In this document: positions 45,200-55,639 of the stretch, one piece after another
Layout of the letters: each line of letters opens with the position of its first letter
Position numbering within the stretch: the stretch's first letter is position 1
Assembly (NCBI GenBank): GCA_004352715.1
Contig: SCFE01000020.1
Coordinates: forward strand, 367,510 to 431,509
Reading direction: 5' to 3'
DNA: 64,000 nucleotides
Origin: Hofstenia miamia
Taxonomy: Eukaryota > Xenacoelomorpha > Acoela
Position numbers and translations under genes: made by a program
The notes under the pieces: model-generated
Databases searched by the model: none
Seen by the model: the letters and a program-made list of their open reading frames with translations, nothing else
Told to the model about the DNA's origin: nothing

Positions 45200-45974
45200 C
45201 AAGGGCGGATCTAGAGGGGGTGGCTAGGGTGGCTAGCCACCCCCCCACAATTGAAGAGAAAAAAAATTTTCCTAGGGTATTTTGCGTCTGGAATAAATAT
45301 CATAACTCAAATAAGCAAATGAAAATAAAGTGCAAAAATTTGGAACATTATAAACAACATAAGTTTATAACAATCAACAGATGCTTCTTAATTTAATTGA
45401 TAACTGATAAACAATTGTCATTAATATAATGAAGTCAGTTTGTCTTACTCTTTCTTTTTATTGAATAAGGAAAGGAGGTGCATCTTCACTTCAGCTTTTA
45501 TCAACGAAAATCATATAATCATAGAAACATAATTATACCACGTTGTGCAGTTATACACACAAGGTATTCGTCAATACTTTTGTTTCACACACTCAAATAC
45601 ACGTCGCATGATATTTATTTTATTCATTGCTTTTTTATATATTCACAGCAGTGCTGTCTGTTTTTTATCGAAAGTAAAGATTTTGGAGAAATTTATTGCA
45701 AGACACCCACGAAGTCTACAATCACAGTCACTTTTCACTGACTAAATATTTTCTCCTGCTACAGTATTTTCTACTTGTTAAAGATTTTTGTATAAATACA
45801 ATCTGTTAATAGAAAATGTTTATCAAAATGTAGATTATTTTATGTGTATGTAAATGATTACAATAATTTTTTTTGAATAACCTAAACATGAAAAATATTA
45901 AAAATAACCTTAATGTTTCTACATAGATAATGCATCCAGCCACCCCCCTTATGAAATTCCTAGATCCGCGCCTG
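45200..45974. mobile_element. 775 bp non-autonomous hAT-like element
   Basis: Left end CAAGGGCGGATCTAG, right inverted CAGGCGCGGATCTAG. Just inside both ends are G-rich/C-rich GGGGGTGGCT / AGCCACCCCC blocks, with an inner palindrome near 45220-45246. 8 bp TA-rich flanks on both sides fit a hAT target duplication. No coding sequence inside. Confidence 0.7.
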
Positions 45975-46029
45975 ATATATATTCAAATGATAATTTACTG
46001 AGATTCATATTTTAATTTAAATGAAAACT

Positions 46030-46056
46030 TTTCGACTATATTATAGTCATCGTCAG
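46030..46056 (-). ncRNA. Candidate hammerhead-ribozyme core at the 3' end of the Penelope-like element
   Basis: The sense strand reads CTGACGA, then TGACTATAATATAGTC, then GAAA. This matches the hammerhead conserved core CUGANGA...GAAA with a self-complementary stem II (GACTAT/ATAGTC). Penelope-like elements are known to carry hammerhead motifs, and the position 3' of the GIY-YIG frame fits. Stem III and the UH cleavage site cannot be placed with confidence, so activity is unproven. Confidence 0.45.
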
Positions 46057-46297
46057 TTTACAATTGCGGGAAAAAAATACTAATTTACAATATACTACAC
46101 TATAATTTAGTTATATTACATACACTAAGAAATTTTTATTTCATTTTTTCCCAAATTGCATTGCATATTTAAAATGTTTTCTTTATTATGTTGTTTTATA
46201 TTTTTTCCCAAATTGCATTGCATATTTAAAATGTTTTCTTTATTATGTTGTTTTATTATTAATGCCTCACAGATCTTAGTGTGGGTAGTTCTAATGA

Positions 46298-46459
46298 CTA
46301 TTTCGAAATTTGTTTCTTCAATTCATGGTGGTGGTTGAATATTTCTGCTTCTAGGTGGCCGTTTAGATGTTCTTTAATTCGAATGCCAAAATGTCGTTTA
46401 GTTTCTCCAATGTATAGCTTGCTACAGCTATCACAAGTATATTTGTAGACGATGGATGA
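46298..46459 (-). pseudogene. GIY-YIG endonuclease domain of the Penelope-like element
   Basis: 53 codons: SSIVYKYTCDSCSKLYIGET, then KRHFGIRIKEHLNG, ending in a His-rich tail and TAG. This is the GIY-YIG core (VY...YIG), with the extra C-x2-C pair and the R...EH block seen in Penelope-like elements. In the family it nicks the target DNA to prime reverse transcription. Separated from RT by frame changes in the linker (46460-46713). Confidence 0.85.
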
Positions 46460-46713
46460 AACTAAGCATTCTAGGATTCAAACTTTGTTATTAAATAAAT
46501 TATTAGTTTGTAAAGATATAAAAACAGGTCTAATTTTAGATGATGTTAGTCTTGCATTTATAATCTTAATCTTTTTCTTAATAACAAATTGTTTACTTTC
46601 ACAGTATGGTAATTTCCAATGTACAATCAGTTTATAATGAGACGAGTTTTGTTTACCTACATCGATTATATAATTTGAATTTAAGCATTTGATGTTATTT
46701 TTTTAGCATTATA

Positions 46714-47880
46714 TTAGGGTATCCATTTTCTCGGAATGTCGAAAATAACATCATCAAAATTCGATGAAATTTTTATAAATCTTTCACATAAGCATTTTAT
46801 TGTATTTGTCTTAAACTTCAAATGACAATAAGAAGCGAATGGTATATAAGAACCTGCACTTGTTTTCTTAATACATACTTCTGAAGTAAAATTGCTATCA
46901 TAATTTTTCATGGTGACATTTAAAAAGTTGATTGAATTTTCTATTTCTTCTTCAATTGTAAATTTGATATTTTCAATTTTAAGATTAGGTTTCTTTAAAA
47001 AACAATGGGCTTCTTCTTTATTATTAAAAATAGCGAATATGTGATCTAAATAGCGTCTGTAAAACAAAATTTTTTCATTATGAAAATTTGATTCTATTAT
47101 ATCCATTGAAAAATTTTCCATTAATGGGCCTAATTGTGAGCCCATTGCCAAGCCATCTAATTGTTGGTAAATATAGTTTTTAAACATAAAGGATGTATTC
47201 AAGAACAGGCCATCCCTAATCGTTTTTCTGTTGCATGTTGTGAAATTGGCAGTTCTGAATCATTTATTGTTCTTAGGATATGTTTTATGTAAGTTTTCCT
47301 GGAATATTTGTAAAGAGACTTTTTACATCAAAACTTACTAAATATTTCTTTTTATCTTTTTGTGATTCATACAAATTCTTCAATTTCGAAAGAAAATGAA
47401 ATGTATCTTGCAAATTGTATTTCTTTAGGATGTGATCTTTTAAAGTGTTGTCTAACCATTTACTCAAATTGTATGTCTGACTATTAATTGAAGACAGCAT
47501 TGGTCTAAATGGTGGATATTTTTTATCGTTATGCACTTTAGCCAATCCATACAATCTAGGAGGAACTGTGCCAATGCTTCGAAACTGTTGATATTGTTCG
47601 TCAGAAATTTGTTTCAAATTCTTCATATCTAATAACTGTCTATTAAATTTACTCTGATAACAAAGAAAATGACTTTCTTTACTTTGATTATTTGATAAAT
47701 GTTTAAATTTGGTTTTTTCATTGGCGATTTTGTTCATTGTTCAATGTTTTCCGATTTGTTCATTATTACGATGGCATTACCTTTATCAAATTTGCAAATA
47801 TAAAGATCAGTATCACAATCTAATTGTTTTAATTCAGATAGCATTGAATAAACTTTTTTTGGTACTGCGATTTCTTACTA
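46714..47880 (-). pseudogene. Penelope-like reverse transcriptase, active site mutated
   Basis: The 5' part is about 47738-47875 (CKFDKGNAIVIMNK). Then 47737-47285 holds GTVPPRLYGLAKVHN, PPFRPMLSSINSQTYNLSKWL and YLVSFDVKSLFTNIP (first catalytic Asp in SFDVKSLF). After a frame change, 47202-46714 holds QLDGLAMGSQLGPLMENF, the palm box RRYLDHIFAIF, INFLNVTMKN and SAGSYIPFASYCHLKFK. The usual box is Y.DD; here it is YLDH, so one catalytic Asp is lost. A related scrap at 52.3 kb still reads YVDD. Confidence 0.88.
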
Positions 47881-47905
47881 TATATATATATATATATATA
47901 TATAT
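47880..47905. repeat. (TA)n microsatellite at the 5' edge of the Penelope-like element
   Basis: About 13 TA units. The element's similarity to its family ends here. Confidence 0.9.
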
Positions 47906-48762
47906 GTAAATTATTGATTCTCTTGTTTTCAAATTTTATGCTGTTTTAATTGAATTTATTTTTTCTGACAATGGAAAAATTAATATTTTTCAAAAATAGT
48001 AGATAAACTATTATTTGGAAATCTACATTTTGCTCCGCATTGTTCATCATTCAATGCTATACCTATCGTATTCATTGTGAACATTATCGAATTTATTGCT
48101 TTGATCATAACGGCAACAAAAATTTTTAGAAGTACAATTTAGAGAATTTTTTATCAATATAAATGAAAACCTACAGGAATTCTTACATTAAACTTTTGAT
48201 ACAGATATTAATACGATATTTTTTGAAAATTCAATTGAGTTTTTCCGGCATGCAAGTTTGTTTCATAAATATTAATTTAAAGTCCAAACTAATTTTTTGC
48301 TAAAAATGATTTTGTTCAAAAAAAATTAGAATATATTAAATGCAGTAGTATTTCATATTTAAATTTGCATTATTCTTGTTGTCAGATCATTTGAATTTTA
48401 TCATTGGTATGCTTAGTAACACAGTTTATCACAATTAAATTACAATGAATGAGGTATAAATTAGTTATTCTTTTACTACAATGATATGCTGCACATTTTG
48501 CTCATGTATGTAAGCCTATCATTTTAACACTAAACTGACGTTCAATCCTATCGATTCGTTTAAAAACCATTTTAAACTTCAAACCTTTTTTGTATAAAAA
48601 TTTTCAAATGTGTAATTCAATAGGTTTATCGTTAAGTATTATGAAAAATAATTTGTACATTGTACATTCTTTAATAAAAATTAGTTGTTAACAAAATGTA
48701 CTTAACTGTTCCTTGCCAATTTGAATCTAACAAATATTCACTGACAAACTTCTTATATTTAG

Positions 48763-49433
48763 GAATATCAGTGAAAAATTTTAACAACTTTGCTTGTAAA
48801 TTCCTTTGGTTTTCCGTGCGCGCAAACTACACTGGTTGTGTTTGGCAAGTCGTTCTCTTAACCTATGAAAGATACTTTGCGCTCAAATTCCCAGTTCACT
48901 ATCAGAAGTACGGAACGCCTGAAAATGCATACATTATTTCATTGCTGTTTGCGATTCTAGCAATCACTATAAATTTACCGAAAATGATCTACAATGGAAT
49001 TTCAGGCGGAATTTGTGTTTCATTTACTGATCTTAGATTTGTTAGAGAATACATCTTAATCGAAAGATACATAATCAATGGTATTTTGCCATTTATAATG
49101 ACACTATTTGGCAATTTGCAAATTATATTTGGTATTCGTAAGTGGATGAAATTCCGCCGTCAAAAAGGAAAAGAAAGTACGGAGACGCAGACGACAGTTT
49201 TGCTTTTGATCATTTCAACTGCATTTCTCATAAATTTGGTGCTAGTTAACTACCTTGGTTACATCGCCCTGAATATCTCAACATCAACACTTGTTGGTCG
49301 TGCGCGTCAGTACTTAATACTGGCTTTTACCAACGGTGTAGTAATTTTAAACAGCACGTTGAATTTCTTTTTTTACATGTTCTCAGCAAAATATTTTCGT
49401 GATGAATTTATCAAGCTTATTCTTTGTAGGTAA
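48763..49433 (+). CDS. Class A GPCR, exon 2 (TM3-TM7, C-terminus)
   Basis: Continues from exon 1. The Cys of NFACKF is the 3.25 disulfide Cys, exactly 25 positions before the Arg of the ERY motif (LLTYERYFALKFP), which replaces DRY. Then come TM4 (YIISLLFAILAITINL), ECL2 with a Cys (GGICVSF) to pair with 3.25, TM5 (GILPFIMTLFG, Pro 5.50), TM6 (TTVLLLIISTAFLINLVL, lacking the usual CW.P) and TM7 (VILNSTLNFFFYMFS; NS..NF..Y in place of NP..Y), and helix 8 (KYFRDEFIKLIL). It ends CR-stop. The stop lies in TGTAGGTAACT, which is also a good splice donor, so a further 3' exon is possible. Confidence 0.85.
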
Positions 49434-51566
49434 CTTTTTTCCAATGGAATTTTACCTCAGATTATATGCAGTATAAAATGTGTTAAATTATGCAATTAAA
49501 AAATTTTACATATTAAAGCTCCCTGTTTTCAAGCAATTCTAAATATTTATTAATATGAGTCCCTTATGTTTTTACTAATAAGATCAATAGGTATAAAAAC
49601 GACAGAAGGCAAGGACTATAAATTTAATAGCAGAAATAAAATATATACCTTACAAATAAATCCTATAAATCTTGAAGTCTAATCTTACTAATTCATTTTT
49701 TCATATTTGTGGTTTCATAAAGAGATTATTTGTATTAAAACTAATTTTTGATATAAGTCTGAGGATAATTTTTACTAGAAGGATAAGGAAAAGAAGGTGT
49801 TTCGGCTCAAATATATTTATCATTTTGATTCAAAATGTCATTTCATGACAACATAATTTTAAAATATTATTAAAAACTATTAGGCGATGGCTTTAGTAGC
49901 GATTTGAATTGGAAAGTAGTTAGTCAAGAAGAAAATCACGTATTGCATAACTGGAAGTTAACAACAATTTATTACTATTTACATTCTTTCATTAATGCGC
50001 ATATGATTATTTTAAATATATACAGACTCAATTTTCGCAAATAAAAGTGTGCTTCCCTATCTAAAGCTCGTTTTTCGGAGTTTCTAGAGAGGCTTAAAGC
50101 CAAAAATGGGCTTATTCGGGTTTTGACTAGAACAAAAAGGATTTAATAAATACGTTATCTTACTTTATTTTGAATTCCAAATCAACCAAATTTGTACATT
50201 TTGTTGATACAGCCCACTTACATAACTATATATACATGTATATATTGAACTGCATTTATAATTTGTAGAATAAATACCAAAAATTATTTGTACTTTTCAA
50301 AGATTATGATGGAATATTAATTAGTTTTCTGTAATATAGGAATAATTTATAGGAAATATAAGTCCGGATTTGCACAATTGCAAGACTAACAAAACCGCGC
50401 TAATCATGATGGTGTTTAGGTAAAATTGTAATTGCAATTATTCAACTATATTCCAAATTGCGCAAAATTGTAAGCATTTTTCAAATTAATTTAATAGTCC
50501 TTTGTAAACATGCATACAATCAAAGTGCCATATTCCTTAATGCTGCTTTGTGTATAGGTTTGTTTCTATTATCTAGCTGTTAAGAAATATATTTACATTT
50601 GAATTTGTTCATATATTCATTTTTCAACAATTATGGAAAAAATTGCCTTAAGTCAAATTGCAAGATGTAGAAATATCCTAAAAGGATCATTTCATTCAAA
50701 AACACTATACAATTACTAATTAATTCTATCAACATTTATTGAAATTTTACCAATCCTTTATCAAAGGGTTGTTGAAAAGTGTAATTTTCTCATATTTTCT
50801 TCAACTCTTATATAAAGCGTTCGCTTAAGCCTACTTGATAAATGTTTCAATTCATTCTGAATTTTACTATTATGTGGATGTCTAATAATTATTGTAATTC
50901 AATTTTACATTCCTAATAATATATATGCACTGTGTTAGTGAGGAAAAATTCCTTTCCAATATCAGTACATAATACTGTGTAGAAACACTTAAAATGTTTA
51001 CGTAATTTTAGCATCAATGCAATCAAAATAAATTGAATATAATCCTGCAGAAGCTAAAAATATTTGTGAATTTTCTTGTAGGCGTGCTAGTGGCATTAGA
51101 TTTGAATAAAATTTTGTCCTTAGAGATTAATTAATTGCATGAATGAATCAAATTTGGAAAAATGTCAAAATTTATACAAACCAGCAATGTTGATCTTCAT
51201 TATGTCGATTAGACCCCACCTACCACTCTATTGTAAGCTTACCTTCAATCTGCGTCCAGTGACAGCAAAATATTTAACGAAATCCCAACCCCGTGTATTT
51301 TATGAAGTATTCATCTTATGAGCATATCCACGCCACAGACTTGCGTGAAACACAAACAAATTAAATTGTTTATACAATTTCCAAAAGGGATAAAAAATTG
51401 CTAATTGTCATCGACTAGTAGCACTCTATGCAATTTTGGAATGCTTTTGCTTCTTACTCATCATTTTTATAAAACCGAATAATCTCATGTTTTTTTGGCT
51501 ATGAAATCATTAACTTTGGGAAATTCAGGGAAACATAGATAACAAAAACACAGAATGCTAAAATAA
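49434..51566. other. Intergenic, nothing recognised
   Basis: AT-rich; short motif-free frames only (for example 51139-51321, plus). Confidence 0.4.
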
Positions 51567-51842
51567 CGGTGTTCCAGAAGTAATGAGCCCTACTAAATAT
51601 CTTTGCTAATTATGAACCAATTTTAATAATTTTTTGCATAAATATATTTACACGCATAATTGATATTCTGTAAAACTTTTAGAGAAATCGAACAAAAGAC
51701 ACAAGATTTATATTCATTTGAAAAATAGTAAACATTAATGCTGCAACGCGGAAAACAAATAAGTTAATTTGGCGTGACATAATTTCCTCCGCACTCAATT
51801 ACTCTTTCGCAATGTACTATGAGTTTGTCTAATTCATTTCTG
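51567..51842. mobile_element. Mariner left arm, truncated at a single N
   Basis: CGGTGTTCCAGAAGTAATGA and the following 275 bp look identical to the left arm of the mariner at 54479. The copy stops at a lone n (51843), beyond which the sequence is unrelated, so the rest is either lost or misassembled. Confidence 0.85.
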
Positions 51843-52119
51843 NGCGAATAGAAAAAAACTATAAAAAGTTTAGAAAAAAATTGAAACAATTTCTTCTAAT
51901 AAAACAGTATACATTAGGAGACGGTAATACACTTCATGCATTCGAAACATACATCTAACATTGAGCACCTACACAAACATCCACTCAAACATTATTATAT
52001 TATAATATATTGTACATATTAATTTGTAGTTATTTATTTGTTTATATTTTATTTTTCATTTGTTATGTGGTAGTTTGTAGATCTTTTATACACATATTGC
52101 TCAATAAATTTGCTCTGAT

Positions 52120-52480
52120 TATTATTATTATTATTATTATTATAAACCTGTATTTATTTTTTTAAATATACTTCGGATGTAAAATTATCATAATTTTTAA
52201 TTGTAACATCTAAAAGTTAATTGAATTTTCTTTCTTCTTCAATCGTAAATTTGATATTTTCAATTTCCATATTTATTTTCTGCAAAAAACAATGAGCTTC
52301 TTCTTTGTTATTAAAAATGGCGAATATATCGTCTACATAGTGTTTATAAAATGAAAATTTTCGTTATCATAATTTTTAATTGTAAGATCTAAAAAGTTAA
52401 TTGAATTTTGTTTTTTATCGATCGTAAATTTGATATTTTCAATTTCCAGATTTATTTTCTGCAAAAAAAAATATATATCT
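52120..52480 (-). pseudogene. Two tandem scraps of a Penelope-like RT
   Basis: The minus strand reads HYVDDIFAIFNNKEEAHCFLQ, then MEIENIKFTIEEE and VTIKNYD, matching 46980-47060 of the larger element. A second overlapping piece (52375-52480) repeats the ..IENIKFTI.. and LLDLTIKNYD part. The YVDD box is intact here. Confidence 0.75.
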
Positions 52481-52639
52481 AAAAATTAAAAAGGCGTTTC
52501 CCAGAGCGAAAATAATTTAACAGAAAATATAGATTTTGCATAAAAACGTAAATGTGACTTCTTCAGCCAGTAGCAAAAGTATATGATATTAGATATACTG
52601 CATCTTTACCTTGCCCTGATTTACACGAGTACTAATATG

Positions 52640-53590
52640 TAATCGCAATGTGGGTGACAATCGTGTTGAGAGTCTTTGTCATCGAACAAGGTTCATACTC
52701 ATTATCTAGAGCAAAATTCGTCATTGTCAAGTTCGTCATTTATGACAGATATGCTCACAACGGCGGAATTGTCTATTCGCTGCAAATCTTGTTTCCTACA
52801 TACAAACACCGCCAATATTTCTTTACATTTTGATGCATCTGCATTCGCTTGTGCTTGCTTTTTTATCCAAATTGTGATAACAATGTTATGTATACCATGC
52901 CAATTACACCCAACTTCTTGCCTGCCAGATATTGTAGCAAAGCGAATTTGTTTGCCGCATTGTCCGTGAGGTAATGGCCAAGTTTGTCAGTCCAACTAAA
53001 TTCCGTATGCGGAAAGAATGCTGCATTTAAGCAGGACAATGCGATATATGATCTTCTCTAGTACGTAAAGGAACATACTGATAACAATTAAGATGCTGTT
53101 ATTTGTAACTTCAAAATCCAGCATTTCAGGCCGATTGAATTTCAACTCTAAAGTGATTTTGTAATTAGGATATTATATTTTGTAATGAATATTACAATAT
53201 TTAGACATGACTAAACTATCTGTCCACAATCCCTTGTTGAAGTGCCAATACTGTGAATATTGGCCTCCAAAATAGCCTTTACTTGCTGTTTCATTTCAGT
53301 GCATATATCACGAGTTATGCGTGCAATTGTACTACAAATGGGAACTATGTCCCTGGTTGAAAGATGCTTTGACATGAAATCCTGTCTTTTGTACAGTGTA
53401 ATTCCGCAAGCCGCATTGCAAGGTCCTGTGCAAGTAATCTTTTCTTTAATACTTGTGGATTGTCACTTATCTTTGCCTTTTTTGGGGAAACTTATTAATT
53501 GCAATTATTCTCCTCTTATGTGCTGTTTCCAAACAAAGCTTACAATAGTAATGTGTTGTCGACACAAGACCGTTGTTATCGTGTAGTTGT
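52640..53590 (-). pseudogene. hAT transposase remnant
   Basis: Minus-strand reading with frame changes. Around 53260-53590: FVWKQHIRGEQLQL, SKHLSTRD and ICTEMKQQVKAILEANIHSI (the region before the first catalytic Asp in hAT). Around 52865-52985: HYLTDNAANKFALLQYLAGK, which fits the hAT TDNAAN block near the second catalytic residue. No intact frame and no C-terminal dimerisation motif seen. Weaker than the other transposon calls. Confidence 0.45.
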
Positions 53591-53734
53591 CCAAAATATT
53601 TGAATATCGAACTTTTCTTCCCGAGTGATATCGTATCTGATAGAATCAGCCATATAGAAATGAAATCCTCAATTGATTAAAAATTATAACTATAATTACC
53701 GCATTTTCTAAATACAATGTAAACTACAGTATTT

Positions 53735-53895
53735 GCCAAAAAATATCCCAATAGAGCACAAAGATATCCATGTGGTGTTCAGAAGATCCGAATAAAGCAC
53801 AAAAACATCCTCATAGGGATTAAGAGATCCGAATAAGGCAAGAGGAGATCCAATTAAGGCAAATAAACATCCCAATTGTGCAAATAAATATCCAA
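53735..53895. repeat. Degenerate tandem repeat, period about 21 bp
   Basis: About seven imperfect units built on AAGATCCGAATAAGGCAAA / AAACATCCCAAT.GTGCAAAT. On the minus strand they would encode heptads such as ALIGSPL and ALFGSLN inside an open frame (53708-54019). Confidence 0.6.
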
Positions 53896-53899
53896 CATA

Positions 53900-54478
53900 T
53901 ATTCTGCAAATATCATTATGAAAAACACTATACATTGAACAGAGAATCAAATTTTCAATTTTTGAGGATGAATTCGGTAAAAAGGTGTGTACATTTTGTG
54001 CAAATGTCGAAGCATGCACAAAGAAAAATGTGTTTTCCAGCAGCTGGTGAACTTAAGAACAAGCGGTATAAAAGTTCGATCTGCAGCTGCTACAATCTAG
54101 AGCAGTGCATGCTCGCAAGACCATGCCAGAAGAGCAGCTATTGTCTTGAGTTTACTTTTGAATAAGAACAGGTATTCTTGGGTGATGGCTGTTAATGTTA
54201 ATGCGCCAACTGCACGTACTGTAACGCGATGTTATTTTTCTTTAATTTATTGTATATTATTTTGTTATAAGAAGATTTTTAATTTGCTTTACAATCTACA
54301 TGTATACAGTATTTTATTATTTTATTTTATTGAATTCCTTTCATATTTTTTTACTTAGTTTTAGAACAAATAAAATTAGGAAAATGACAAAATTTAAAAA
54401 GAAGAAAAATGTATTAATAATTCTAATATAACAACACAGTAAGATTTTGTCAAATTAAGACAATTTCCTATTATATTA
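53900..54478. other. No gene recognised
   Basis: Short motif-free frames (53878-54165, 54146-54358). Confidence 0.35.
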
Positions 54479-54763
54479 CGGTGTTCCAGAAGTAATGAGC
54501 CCTACTAAATATCTTTGCTAATTATGAACCAATTTTAATAATTTTTTGCATAAATATATTTACACGCATAATTGATATTCTGTAAAACTTTTAGAGAAAT
54601 CGAACAAAAGACACAAGATTTATATTCATTTGAAAAATAGTAAACATTAATGCTGCAACGCGGAAAACAAATAAGTTAATTTGGCGTGACATAATTTCCT
54701 CCGCACTCAATTACTCTTTCGCAATGTACTATGAGTTTGTCTAATTCATTTCTGTAAACCTCC

Positions 54764-55439
54764 AAATTATCCTGTCCTTCCTTATGGACAAACAATTGAC
54801 GGAGAGACTTACACCCAATTTCTACAGAAAACATCTGACAAATGGCGTACACTGAGGTCGAATCCTACGACAATGGACAGGATAATCTGGCAACACGATA
54901 ATGCCAGACCTCATGTGAAGGCATGTGTAAAACAATTTTTTGATCAACATCGTGTGACACTTCTTCATCAATCGCCCTACTCACCTGATCTCAACCTTTG
55001 TGATCGATGGCTCAATGAAAGGCTCAAGAGAGATTTAAGAACAGAGATATTCGAAAGTGCACAAGAAGTGGAACAGAGAATCGTTGAAATAATGAGAGAA
55101 ATTGATGTGGAGGTTTACAGAAATGAATTAGACAAACTCATAGTACATTGCGAAAGAGTAATNGCATGTGTAAAACAATTTTTTGATCAACATCGTGTGA
55201 CACTTCTTCATCAATCGCCCTACTCACCTGATCTCAACCTTTGTGATCGATGGCTCAATGAAAGGCTCAAGAGAGATTTAAGAACAGAGATATTCGAAAG
55301 TGCACAAGAAGTGGAACAGAGAATCGTTGAAATAATGAGAGAAATTGATGTGGAGGTTTACAGAAATGAATTAGACAAACTCATAGTACATTGCGAAAGA
55401 GTAATTGAGTGCGGAGGAAATTATGTCACGCCAAATTAA
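54764..55439 (+). pseudogene. Mariner transposase, C-terminal half
   Basis: From the arm junction the frame reads PYGQTIDGETYTQFL, KTSDKWRTLRS and MDRIIWQHDNARPHVK (second catalytic Asp), then QSPYSPDLNLCDRWLNERLK (third Asp). 34 residues separate the two Asp, i.e. DD34D spacing. It ends YVTPN-stop inside the right arm. The first catalytic Asp and DNA-binding domain are absent. The stretch ACVKQFFDQH...IVHCERV occurs twice in frame because of the 242 bp repeat around the n at 55163; one copy is probably an assembly duplicate. Confidence 0.88.
54921..55405. repeat. 242 bp direct duplication joined by one N
   Basis: 54921-55162 and 55164-55405 look identical. The join is a single n at 55163. 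Confidence 0.9.
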
Positions 55440-55639
55440 CTTATTTGTTTTCCGCGTTGCAGCATTAATGTTTACTATTTTTCAAATGAATATAAATCTT
55501 GTGTCTTTTGTTCGATTTCTCTAAAAGTTTTACAGAATATCAATTATGCGTGTAAATATATTTATGCAAAAAATTATTAAAATTGGTTCATAATTAGCAA
55601 AGATATTTAGTAGGGCTCATTACTTCTGGAACACCGTAA

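Larger units (their letters stand above)
45983..47880 (-). mobile_element. Penelope-like retroelement, near complete
   Basis: Minus-strand order: N-terminal KFDKGNAIVIMNK block, RT, linker, GIY-YIG endonuclease, then a possible hammerhead core. The 5' side stops at a (TA)n tract (47880-47905); the 3' side meets the hAT-like element. A 53 bp unit (CCCAAATTGCATTGCATAT...) is tandemly duplicated at 46149-46258. A few frameshifts and the RT active-site change make it inactive. The combination RT plus GIY-YIG is diagnostic of Penelope-like elements. Confidence 0.88.
44404..48762 (+). other. GPCR intron, 4.36 kb, loaded with transposons
   Basis: GTAAGT donor at 44404 and a TTCTTATATTTAG acceptor ending at 48762. 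Phase is consistent on both sides. It holds a hAT-like 775 bp element, a Penelope-like element on the opposite strand and two (TA)n tracts. The remaining segments 44404-45170 and 47910-48762 show nothing recognisable. Confidence 0.75.
54479..55636 (+). mobile_element. Mariner (DD34D) derivative with 285 bp inverted arms
   Basis: TA flanks at 54477-54478 and 55637-55638. Ends CGGTGTTCCAGAAGTAATGA and its complement. The left arm (54479-54763) is an inverted copy, identical by eye, of the right arm (55352-55636). Because the right arm contains the last codons of the transposase, the left arm carries them in antisense, making a fold-back element. The transposase N-terminal half is missing, so it is non-autonomous. 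A 242 bp internal block is repeated across a lone n at 55163. Confidence 0.88.

Noticed and set aside
45478-45745. Two plus-strand frames at 45.5-45.7 kb as genes
   Set aside because: They lie inside the 775 bp non-autonomous element, overlap each other and have no motif.
53708-54019. 103-codon minus-strand frame as a membrane protein gene
   Set aside because: Its open reading and apparent hydrophobic heptads come from the 21 bp tandem repeat; there is no other support.
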